Shown here: positions 16,449 to 23,996 of the stretch, one piece after another | Layout: each line of letters opens with the position of its first letter | How positions within the stretch are numbered: position 1 is the first letter of the stretch | From: Holophagae bacterium | GTDB taxonomy: Bacteria > Acidobacteriota > Holophagae > Acanthopleuribacterales > Acanthopleuribacteraceae | Assembly: GCA_029263455.1 (NCBI GenBank) | Contig: JAJCXM010000035.1 | Coordinates: 161,384-225,383 of the forward strand | Direction: 5' to 3' | DNA: 64,000 nt | Notes under the pieces: generated by a model | What the model was told of the DNA's origin: nothing | The model's input: only the letters and a program-made list of their open reading frames with translations | The model's database searches: none | Position numbers and translations under genes: made by a program

Positions 16449-18352
16449 AGATATTATGTTTATTGATGAGTTCAACCCTTGTATTCGCGCAATATAAAGG
16501 TCTACCTGACTGGGCAGCAGACGCGTTGAACGCCTCTACAACCGTCAGCAAACCCAAGGCCGATATTTGGCGCATTCTGGATGAAACACGCATTACGGTC
16601 GAAAAGGGATCGCTCTTCACCGAACGTCGATTAGTACAGCTTGTGTTAAATGAACGTGGATCTGAAGAAGCGGCCATCTTCTTGGCAGATGGTACTGAGG
16701 GTTCACGAAAAATTCTCAAGCTCAAGGGATGGCACCTTAAACCCAGTGGCGCGCTCAACAAGCTGGATCGCGATAACGTCGTAACCATAGGCGAAGCGAA
16801 TTATCATGAAATCACATACGACACCACCACACTGGCCTACTTTGATCACGTATCTAAGGGCTCTATTATTGTTTTTCAAAGCCGCGAACAAGAATCTTCG
16901 TTCTTAGGGCCGCTTGCAAACATACCGGTTGTCAGTGGTGTGCCAATCTTGAAGAGGACGATACGTTTGGAACCAGACGCGTCGAACAAATTCGATCTCT
17001 ACCCGCGCCAATTTGAAGCATGGGGTTTGGATGCGGCGATCAGCACTGGCACCATAACCGTTCACAACGTCCCTGCTCTTGACGATGACACATTGTTACC
17101 CTGGCGCAGCGATCACTATCCTTCCGTCATGATCAAAGGTCGGGCTTCACAAGAGAGTGAAGATCGATACCAAACATGGGATCACTTGGCGCGCTGGTAC
17201 CACAAACTGTTTATCACTGCATCCGGGATCTCGGAAACAGCTTCAACGACCAGTGTAGACATGGAAACACTTAAGCAATCATTAAACGAGCTGCAGACCA
17301 AAGTTCGTTACAAGCAAGTCTACTTGGATTCATCCCGCTCGTGGACGCCAAGTGCAGGTGACGAAGTTATGCGTCGCGCCTATGGTGATTGCAAAGATAT
17401 GGTCGCCTGTTTGGCACGTTCAGGTGGGTCGAACTTCCGTGTGACACCCGCCTTAGCCAACATCGAAAACGGACCGGACGTTGGGCCGGATGATCTCGTT
17501 TACCCCGCCTTCAATCATTTGATAGCCGCTATTCGTTTGCCTCAATCGCTTGGTTTGGCATCAGAAATAGAGATCGATAACGAACTCTATTTGCTCATTG
17601 ATCCGACGGCTAAAGACACGGCACTAGGAAAATTACCGTTCACGTTCCGCAACCGACAAGTAATGATTTGCCAGGCTGAGGGCGCGCGCTGGGTTTTAGT
17701 CCCTGATAGCGCCTTGGAAGCGGGCGAAGTTACCGTCAAGCTCACAGGTACTTTGGACCTCAATAAAACACTGGTCGGCTCCATTGACGTTTTGGAAAGC
17801 GGCAATGTCCATGGCCTTAGAACGGCAAGTCGTGCCTTTAATGATCGTGACATTCAGGATCTTGTTCGGGATGCTCTTGATCTCCCTCCTGTTGTACGTC
17901 TCTCAAATGGGGCACATCGTGTTACCGACACGGGCGACGCGAAATTGACATACCAGGTGTATTGGCCCAGTTTCTTGGCAAGGGATGCGGACGGCTTTCG
18001 GCTCCCCTCAGCAATCGTTCAGGGGGCTCGTTGGACTTTAACGAAAGGCGACGAATCGCGATATGCCCCGGTTGCGTTCCGCGGCTTCCCGAAAACAACA
18101 TGGTCACTAGATATTCATAGCGAAACATTACTACGGCCGGGCCAAGCTGAATTCAAATGGGAAAGTGAAACACGCTCATTTAATTGGCAGTGCGATGCTC
18201 AATCTCGCCTCAAGCTGATTTTCGAGTTGCAAGGCCAGGAGAAAGTCTTCCTGGATCAGGCAGATCGTGAAGCGGGCGAAGAAGCCTGGCGAGACTATCG
18301 TCAGAACTACAACGCTTTTTTCAAAAACGTGGCCATTCTAAGAGCTATTTAA
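16445..18352 (+). CDS. Exported DUF3857 transglutaminase-like protein
   Basis: This paralogue (635 aa) of the preceding gene has a signal peptide (MKILCLLMSSTLVFAQ), a DUF3857 domain (about 35-220) and an intact transglutaminase-like core. Catalytic Cys lies in YGDCKDMVACLARSGGS (about residue 315), and the His and Asp of the triad are probably in FNHLIAAI and LIDPTA. Such proteins are exported, and their substrates are not known. The start overlaps the stop of the preceding gene (ATGA), so the two are translationally coupled and probably work as a pair. The last codon is 1 bp from the convergent gene's stop. Confidence 0.85.
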   Translation: MKILCLLMSSTLVFAQYKGLPDWAADALNASTTVSKPKADIWRILDETRITVEKGSLFTERRLVQLVLNERGSEEAAIFLADGTEGSRKILKLKGWHLKPSGALNKLDRDNVVTIGEANYHEITYDTTTLAYFDHVSKGSIIVFQSREQESSFLGPLANIPVVSGVPILKRTIRLEPDASNKFDLYPRQFEAWGLDAAISTGTITVHNVPALDDDTLLPWRSDHYPSVMIKGRASQESEDRYQTWDHLARWYHKLFITASGISETASTTSVDMETLKQSLNELQTKVRYKQVYLDSSRSWTPSAGDEVMRRAYGDCKDMVACLARSGGSNFRVTPALANIENGPDVGPDDLVYPAFNHLIAAIRLPQSLGLASEIEIDNELYLLIDPTAKDTALGKLPFTFRNRQVMICQAEGARWVLVPDSALEAGEVTVKLTGTLDLNKTLVGSIDVLESGNVHGLRTASRAFNDRDIQDLVRDALDLPPVVRLSNGAHRVTDTGDAKLTYQVYWPSFLARDADGFRLPSAIVQGARWTLTKGDESRYAPVAFRGFPKTTWSLDIHSETLLRPGQAEFKWESETRSFNWQCDAQSRLKLIFELQGQEKVFLDQADREAGEEAWRDYRQNYNAFFKNVAILRAI

Positions 18353-18353
18353 T

Positions 18354-18779
18354 TTATTTGGTTTCCATGTAATCGAGACATTCAGCTATGGATTGCGTGT
18401 AGATTCCAGCCGACCCTTTTCGATAGGCCTCAAGCCACCGAGCATAAGACTCCTGAATATTTGGGAGCTCGGGGCTTGTGCCCATCAACTCAGTGACGCT
18501 GTGATTAAACGCTTCGGCCGTGATGGGCAAATGAGCAATGACATCGGCGTAGCCGGCGGGTAGACTGGACTGTTTGACACGAACAGATTCGATGAATAGG
18601 TGAATGATGGTTTGGCCATTGAAATGGTCAATCTTAGCGATAGTGGCCGTTGAATTCTTTTCATGAGTGCGGGTTTGGTACCGCCAGACTTGGCCAACCT
18701 CAAACTCCTGGGCCTTCACCGTCATTGTGAAGCTGAATACGAACGCGAAGAGCGTTAGCAGAATACGAAGCAGATGCAT
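18354..18779 (-). CDS. Small exported protein of unknown function
   Basis: The protein (141 aa) has a signal peptide (MHLLRILLTLFAFVFSF, cleavage near VKAQEF) and a compact domain beginning EFEVGQVWRYQTR. This pattern (EVGQVW.Y.TR....ST.TI.KI) is seen in a widespread set of uncharacterised proteins, and I know no function for it. A GTG at 18794 overlaps the stop of the cation exporter (TAGTG) and gives a five-residue longer protein; neither start has a clear Shine-Dalgarno sequence. It is coupled to the exporter gene upstream. Confidence 0.65.
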   Translation of the reverse strand: MHLLRILLTLFAFVFSFTMTVKAQEFEVGQVWRYQTRTHEKNSTATIAKIDHFNGQTIIHLFIESVRVKQSSLPAGYADVIAHLPITAEAFNHSVTELMGTSPELPNIQESYARWLEAYRKGSAGIYTQSIAECLDYMETK

Positions 18780-18793
18780 TGTTAATAATCGCA

Positions 18794-19696
18794 CTAGATA
18801 GGGTGCAGTTTGCTGACTTTCGAGTCGTCGGTTGGATCCATGTGCATATTACACACCCAAGTACGCTGCTCAATGCGACGAATTTCGGCTGCCAAGCGGT
18901 CCGCAACTGTGTGAGCATCCATTAGACTTATATGCTTATCAAAGACCAAATGGACATCCACAAAATAGACATCGGCACTTTGGCGCGTCCTCAACGCGTG
19001 GTAACTGCTTAATCGATCCTCATCCTCAAATAATTGACGGATTTTGGCCACAACATCCGCGTCTAAGGCACGGTCCATTAGCATATAGAAACCGCTACGC
19101 ATGAGGGGAATGGTGGCATAAATGAGATAGGCGGAAACAGCCATTGAAACCAGGGCATCTATAAGAAACCAACCCGTGAACTGAATTACCACGAGGGAGC
19201 CCATAATACCCAAATTACTTAACAGATCCGCCTTGTAATGGATGACATCTGCCTGAATCACGGTATTACGCGTTTTCTTGACGACAATTGACAGATACTG
19301 AACCAGCGCAAATGTAATCACCAGTGAGATAAGCATTGTTATGGTGGCAGCGGGTAATTCGCTCATTTCGCTGCGCCTCAGTAGCCTCATTAGTCCGGCA
19401 ACCAATATCAGCAGAGCCGATACAAAAATGACACAACCCTCGATGATACTGGCAATGGCTTCGAGCTTACCGCGCCCGTAGTTGTAATGTTCATCACTAG
19501 GTTGGCCAGACTTCTTCAACACGAAAAAGTTGAAGACTGAGATCAATAGATCAAAAGCAGAGTCTGCGGCTGATGCCAACAATGAAAGTGTACCGGTGGC
19601 CAATCCCACAGCAACCTTAAGGATCACCAACACAAGGGCCGTACCCGATGCAACAAGAGCGGCTGTTTTTTGATGGAACAAGGTCACGCGAATCAC
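18794..19696 (-). CDS. Cation diffusion facilitator (FieF-like) divalent metal exporter
   Basis: This 300-residue inner-membrane protein exchanges cytoplasmic Zn(II), Fe(II) or related ions for protons. Six membrane helices are visible. The transport site is complete: Asp45 and Asp49 (SAADSAFDLL), His153 and Asp157 (VIHYKADLLSN). These residue numbers equal those of E. coli FieF, which supports a Zn/Fe-type exporter. The C-terminal cytoplasmic domain (about 210-290) shows FVDVHLVFDKHISLMDAHTV, the usual dimerisation fold. Regulation is not visible, and no metal-box is evident upstream. The small exported protein behind it is coupled. Confidence 0.9.
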   Translation of the reverse strand: MIRVTLFHQKTAALVASGTALVLVILKVAVGLATGTLSLLASAADSAFDLLISVFNFFVLKKSGQPSDEHYNYGRGKLEAIASIIEGCVIFVSALLILVAGLMRLLRRSEMSELPAATITMLISLVITFALVQYLSIVVKKTRNTVIQADVIHYKADLLSNLGIMGSLVVIQFTGWFLIDALVSMAVSAYLIYATIPLMRSGFYMLMDRALDADVVAKIRQLFEDEDRLSSYHALRTRQSADVYFVDVHLVFDKHISLMDAHTVADRLAAEIRRIEQRTWVCNMHMDPTDDSKVSKLHPI

Positions 19697-19870
19697 TCCC
19701 CATTTCGAATCTGGATCATATCAAAATTCTTTGCACGACTATTCGTGCAGCATAAAGGTCAGCTAGTTTACCTCAGTGCAACGCGTAAGTTTCCTTTATT
19801 AGCCAGGAATCAGGCAAAAGGCAATGCTACCTAAGTACGCGCCATGTCTTTGCAAATTCGCAATTTGAGT

Positions 19871-19876
19871 TAGACT
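19871..19876 (+). promoter_or_regulatory. Possible -10 box of the exported protein gene
   Basis: TAGACT stands 29 bp before the ATG at 19906. The -35 region is weak. The call rests on position and form only. Confidence 0.3.
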
Positions 19877-19905
19877 TACGGGATTCTGACCGAATTGGGT
19901 GCTAT

Positions 19906-20832
19906 ATGTTGCTTAATCTTGCGTTTAGTGTGATCTTTTACGGTTTGTCCCTTGTCGACCCATCACAGGTAGTGCCAAGCCAGGCAGAACGTGCATCACA
20001 AACAACAGATATTGACAATAAACAAACGCTGAATCTGGGATCGGTAGGGTCGCTACTCATTTACGTGGAACCCTTACCACCAACGCCCGATGGTATGACC
20101 GGTTATCGTGTGCGGTCGCAAACCGAAAAAAGCCGTCCCAACGACAACAAGATCGTTGCCTTTGAGATCCTATATGAATTGCGTGAAAAGCTGGACAGAG
20201 ATCAGAGTGAAAGGTTATTTGTGGCCATCAATGGACTTGATTTTCAATTCAAACGCACGTCAAACGGGGCTTGGATTCACCTGCCCGACCAGGACGAATC
20301 ACTCTTATTCGAAAACCAACTATTGGGATTTGCCATCGAAAGGCACCCTGCTTGGTCCCTGCATTGGTTGACCGAACCGGAATCTCGTCCTCAGAAACAG
20401 GAAACACTGGAGAAGCGCCTAAAGGAGGTGCTTCGTTTTGCAACATTGAACAATCATTTATCATTCACGCGCTTCCCAGAGCCATTCGCAGGCGTCAATC
20501 CCAGTTTTAATGTATCTATCTACGCTGTGCAACAACCCAGTCCCGACCCCGCGCGTAAGTACCTAGAACAGTTGTTGATCCGCGCTCAGCCGCTTGAAGT
20601 CCCGCAAGAACTCAGTGCAACAAAAATCGGGGCGGTTGACGGGTGGACGGCGCGCATGGTTGTTAAGGGTCTTGTGGACGGTCAAAGTTATCCGATGACT
20701 GTCGATCTGTGGGTCGCTACAAAAGACAACCTGATCACCTTTATCAACGCCGGCTACCGACAAGACGATCCGAAAATTGATATATGGGCAACTCATGCGA
20801 AGCAGATGGTGGCTTCAATGCGATTCCTATGA
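19906..20832 (+). CDS. Exported protein of unknown function (308 aa)
   Basis: The protein has a signal peptide (MLLNLAFSVIFYGLSLV) and a mature part with repeated beta/alpha pattern and no recognised motif. The C-terminal third (SATKIGAVDGWTARMVVKG, then LWVATKDNLITFINAGYRQDD and MVASMRF) resembles the stress-type MPT63/PsbP-like fold of lipoprotein-sized domains, but this is a loose resemblance. It is a single gene. Its stop overlaps the convergent WYL gene by 6 bp (CTATGA), leaving no space for a terminator. Confidence 0.65.
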   Translation: MLLNLAFSVIFYGLSLVDPSQVVPSQAERASQTTDIDNKQTLNLGSVGSLLIYVEPLPPTPDGMTGYRVRSQTEKSRPNDNKIVAFEILYELREKLDRDQSERLFVAINGLDFQFKRTSNGAWIHLPDQDESLLFENQLLGFAIERHPAWSLHWLTEPESRPQKQETLEKRLKEVLRFATLNNHLSFTRFPEPFAGVNPSFNVSIYAVQQPSPDPARKYLEQLLIRAQPLEVPQELSATKIGAVDGWTARMVVKGLVDGQSYPMTVDLWVATKDNLITFINAGYRQDDPKIDIWATHAKQMVASMRFL

Positions 20833-21882
20833 CGGCTGCAATCTCAGACTGTTGATATCTGGGCCCTTGGACTGCAACGCTTGTCGGTGCCTATCTTCGA
20901 CGGTATCACGAAGTTTTTTAGGCGAAATGACACTTAAATAGGAACCATAAGAAAGCATCCAGCTTATCAGCTCTTCATTTACAGCCACGTGCATACTTAA
21001 GAGTGCAGAGCCATCTCTCAGACGTTCCATTTCTTGACTTGGATGCCATGTTCTACTGACAACATTCTCTGCAACCTGTGCGTTGAACCACAGCACAAGA
21101 TCTTCAGCTTCACCACCTACCAGTCCAAAATGATGCTGGAACCTTTGCGCAGGATCGTAATTGGAAGGATAGGAGAATCCTTCTTCACACACCTTAACCG
21201 CTCGAATGCGTTCGACGGCAAAGGTTAAGTCCCTCGCCTGTTGACCAACTTTTCGGCCAATTAGATACAGACCACGTTTGTACATCAACAACGTGAGCGG
21301 TTCGATCAAATGAGATTTGGCATCGCGTTGCGGCGCTTGGTACTGAATCTCCAGGTGATGTTGGCGGATGAGTCCGTCAATGATTAATTCGAGTTGACGG
21401 TTCATTTGGCGGTAATCTTTTGGTGCTTCAGACCAATGGTGAAATTTGCGGTCGAAGTCTTTCATCAGCAAGGCCGCTTTATGATTGCCGGTGCGGCGCA
21501 TCAGCTCATGAAAACGCTGCATCACATCGCGCGCGCCATCACGAAACAGAGTACCTTCGAGAAAGGCCATTAGGTCCAAGGCCAGAAATAGACTTAATAA
21601 TTCAAGGGCGGAACCATCAAGCGGTAATTCTCGACGGCGAAACCTCAACCTAGACGCCCCTTCCGTACGAATCACTTCAACTAAAGGCTGTCCATCGTCT
21701 CCGATAAGAGCCTCTTTGAGCACTTGTACATAGCGGGCAATCGTTCTATCGGAAACATTGAGGCGGTCGCGTAACTCATCTAAGGAAACGCCCAGCGGAC
21801 TTTGATGCAACCAGTGAACGATTTGAATCGTGCGTGAGGCACTACCATAGGTAGGCGCAAAACTAGGAGGGAACTCGCTCAT
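20827..21882 (-). CDS. WYL-domain transcriptional regulator
   Basis: The protein (351 aa) has an N-terminal winged helix-turn-helix (about residues 15-75: QIVHWLHQSPLGVSLDELRDRLNVSDRTIARYVQ) and a WYL-type ligand-binding region (about 160-260), with LIEPLTLLMYKRGLYLIGRK as the WYL motif region. A C-terminal extension domain follows (WCX). Members sense ligands such as nucleotides or nucleic acid fragments and control diverse genes. It overlaps the metallo-hydrolase upstream by 4 bp, so the two share a transcript. Confidence 0.85.
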   Translation of the reverse strand: MSEFPPSFAPTYGSASRTIQIVHWLHQSPLGVSLDELRDRLNVSDRTIARYVQVLKEALIGDDGQPLVEVIRTEGASRLRFRRRELPLDGSALELLSLFLALDLMAFLEGTLFRDGARDVMQRFHELMRRTGNHKAALLMKDFDRKFHHWSEAPKDYRQMNRQLELIIDGLIRQHHLEIQYQAPQRDAKSHLIEPLTLLMYKRGLYLIGRKVGQQARDLTFAVERIRAVKVCEEGFSYPSNYDPAQRFQHHFGLVGGEAEDLVLWFNAQVAENVVSRTWHPSQEMERLRDGSALLSMHVAVNEELISWMLSYGSYLSVISPKKLRDTVEDRHRQALQSKGPDINSLRLQPS

Positions 21883-22706
21883 ACCTCAATGACGTCATGA
21901 ATGCGGTCTTGTCTAGCAATAGAAAACGCCAATTCAGGCAGACCAATACGACGTAAGGTCTGGCGTATCTGTGCTCGCAGTAATTGGGCATTGTTGTTGG
22001 TATCACTTAGGTGTCCGAACACAACGTGTTCTAGTCGGTCGTGGGCAACTTCTTGTAGAACTTCGAGCATCGCATCATTAGATAAATGACCCAACTTACT
22101 GGCGATCCGTTGTTTCAGTGACCACGGATATGGACCGTTTCGCAGCAATTCCAAATCGTGATTGGCCTCAAGAAGCATGAGATCACAATCACGCAGGCTC
22201 TCTCGAACCAGGCCACTCACGTAACCGAAATCGGTCATATGAGCCATCACACGACCTTCACATTCGATCCTAAACCCCACTGGGTCCGACGCATCGTGAG
22301 GTAAGGAGATTGGATGAAAAGTCATCGCACCAAGCTGAAAACTTCGGCCCGGAAAAACTTCAACCCAGTCGTACAGTTTCTTTTCACGCAAGGCCGTATC
22401 ATACGTGCCTTCCGACGTGAACACGGGAATGGAGAGACGGCGACTCAGTGTATGGGCCGCGCGAATATGATCGCCATGTTCGTGGGTCACAAGAACAGCG
22501 GTCAACGATTGTGCCTCAACCCCAAACTGCTGCAGCCTTGCATCGATTTCTTTGTATGAGAAACCTGCATCAACCAAGACATGGGTATCTTGATGAGATA
22601 TCAGGCTGCAATTCCCTGAGCTACCACTTCCTAATACACGAAGTTGAAAGCCTATTTTTGTTAGGCTGGGAGGTAGGAGAATACTTTCTTGAAATTGCAA
22701 TGCCAT
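21879..22706 (-). CDS. YycJ/WalJ-type MBL-fold metallo-hydrolase
   Basis: The protein (275 aa) is a metallo-beta-lactamase-fold enzyme. The metal-binding motif THEHGDHI, a following His (PISLPHDASDP), Asp (AHMTDFGYV), and a C-terminal GHLSD are placed as in the YycJ family, whose members are nucleases or phosphodiesterases linked to cell-wall or DNA functions. The GSGSSGNCSLI opening is typical. The substrate is not evident. It is divergent from hemB. The ATG at 22706 has only a weak ribosome site. It overlaps the WYL regulator by 4 bp. Confidence 0.85.
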   Translation of the reverse strand: MALQFQESILLPPSLTKIGFQLRVLGSGSSGNCSLISHQDTHVLVDAGFSYKEIDARLQQFGVEAQSLTAVLVTHEHGDHIRAAHTLSRRLSIPVFTSEGTYDTALREKKLYDWVEVFPGRSFQLGAMTFHPISLPHDASDPVGFRIECEGRVMAHMTDFGYVSGLVRESLRDCDLMLLEANHDLELLRNGPYPWSLKQRIASKLGHLSNDAMLEVLQEVAHDRLEHVVFGHLSDTNNNAQLLRAQIRQTLRRIGLPELAFSIARQDRIHDVIEV

Positions 22707-22726
22707 GATGTTTTTAACTCAGCACG

Positions 22727-22756
22727 ATCATACCTAGAACCCATGGCGCTAATCAA
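22727..22756 (-). promoter_or_regulatory. Promoter of the metallo-hydrolase/WYL operon
   Basis: On the minus strand TTGATT (22756-22751), an 18-bp spacer and TATGAT (22732-22727) are well placed for a start of transcription near 22720, 14 bp before the ATG at 22706. Confidence 0.5.
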
Positions 22757-22766
22757 GGACCAACTC

Positions 22767-22797
22767 TATAATATGGGGTAATGAATCATTACACCCC
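22767..22797 (+). promoter_or_regulatory. hemB -10 box and overlapping palindrome (operator candidate)
   Basis: TATAAT (22767-22772) is a perfect -10 box. It is followed immediately by GGGG-TAATGA-A-TCATTA-CA-CCCC (22775-22797): TAATGA/TCATTA is a perfect six-base inverted repeat around one base, extended by GGGG/CCCC with a two-base bulge. The dyad covers the expected transcription start, a typical place for a repressor site. The -35 region is weak. The binding protein is unknown. Confidence 0.5.
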
Positions 22798-22889
22798 AAT
22801 ATGTAGGGCTGCTTGATGACCGACTTAGGCCGTTCGCGCCCAGTTGAATCGTCAATCCTAAGTCAGCAACGGGGTAGGAGGCATCTTCC

Positions 22890-23861
22890 GTGCACATACC
22901 AAAAAGATATCGGCGAAATCGTTGGAACCAGGGCATCCGAAGCTTAGTCAAAGAGACTGAACTCCGAGCCGGCGACTTGATATACCCCATGTTTGTCGTG
23001 GAAGGTACGGGTGTGAAACGCGAAATATCCACCATGCCAGGTAACTATCATCTGTCTATTGACCAGTTGGTTAAGGACGCCGAATCGCTTCTAGAGTTAG
23101 GCGTACCGGCAGTCAATCTATTTGGGTATTGTGAAAACAAGGATGATGGTGCCACTGAATCATATTCAGACAAAAGTCTCATAGCGCGAGCCATTAAGGC
23201 TCTAAAACAGGCCCTACCCGAATTGTACGTGCAGACCGATATCGCACTAGACCCATACACCAATCACGGACATGACGGTCTGGTGGTAGGCGACGAAATT
23301 GTCAATGATGCCAGCGTCGAAGTACTAGCCAAAATGGCCGTTTGTCATGCACGTGCGGGCGTCGATATGGTTACGCCTTCAGATATGATGGACGGTCGAG
23401 TGGGCGCGATTCGACAAGCATTGGATGATGCCGACTACAGTTACGTCGCCATCATGTCCTATGCGGCAAAATATGCGTCGTGTTTTTATGGTCCATTCCG
23501 CGGGGCACTGGACTCGGCACCCAAATCTGGAGATAAGAAGACGTACCAGATGGACCCTGCCAATCGCAGAGAAGCGATCAAAGAAATAGCGCTAGATATT
23601 GAGGAAGGCGCAGATGTAGTAATGGTTAAACCAGCGATGGCCTATTTAGACGTCATCGCCGACGCTCGGAGCAATTTTAAAGTGCCTATCGCCGCCTATC
23701 ATGTAAGTGGCGAATACGGCATGATCCTAGCCGCTGCAGAAAAGGGCTGGGTCGATAAAGAGCGAGCGATGATTGAATCGACAACGGCTATTAAACGGGC
23801 AGGCGCTGACATGATTTTGACTTATTTTGCGCCAGAACTAGCACGTTACTTAAAAGGTTAA
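22890..23861 (+). CDS. hemB: Delta-aminolevulinic acid dehydratase (porphobilinogen synthase)
   Basis: This enzyme joins two 5-aminolevulinate molecules to porphobilinogen, the second common step of haem synthesis. The 323-residue length is normal. The two Schiff-base lysines lie in MSYAAKYAS and VVMVKPAMAY. The metal-binding loop reads DIALDPYTNHGHDG, with Asp in place of the Cys triad, so this is the Mg-dependent rather than the Zn type, as in Pseudomonas. The start is GTG at 22890 with AGGAGG 8 nt upstream. It is transcribed from the promoter with the palindrome and is probably cotranscribed with the downstream small ORF. Confidence 0.95.
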   Translation: MHIPKRYRRNRWNQGIRSLVKETELRAGDLIYPMFVVEGTGVKREISTMPGNYHLSIDQLVKDAESLLELGVPAVNLFGYCENKDDGATESYSDKSLIARAIKALKQALPELYVQTDIALDPYTNHGHDGLVVGDEIVNDASVEVLAKMAVCHARAGVDMVTPSDMMDGRVGAIRQALDDADYSYVAIMSYAAKYASCFYGPFRGALDSAPKSGDKKTYQMDPANRREAIKEIALDIEEGADVVMVKPAMAYLDVIADARSNFKVPIAAYHVSGEYGMILAAAEKGWVDKERAMIESTTAIKRAGADMILTYFAPELARYLKG

Positions 23862-23873
23862 GAGGTACAGTCG

Positions 23874-23996
23874 ATGAGCAAAACCTCGTTTATTAGCGGG
23901 TCAATCGCGTCAAACCGTTTGAAACCAAGGCAAAAAAGGGCCATGATATGGATAGAACCCTCCGCGCCACCGATTAATTCATTGAGGGCCAAATGA
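23874..23996 (+). CDS. Small basic protein, 40 codons, between hemB and the DUF4388 gene
   Basis: This ORF is too short for usual gene lists but has the marks of a real gene. It starts at ATG 23874, with AGAGG 8 nt upstream, 12 bp after the hemB stop. Its TGA overlaps the ATG of the DUF4388 gene (ATGA), so the three form a continuous coupled series. The protein is basic in the middle (NRLKPRQKRAM) and has no membrane segment or recognised motif. It may act as a coupling leader or as a small partner of the next protein. Function unknown. Confidence 0.5.
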   Translation: MSKTSFISGSIASNRLKPRQKRAMIWIEPSAPPINSLRAK

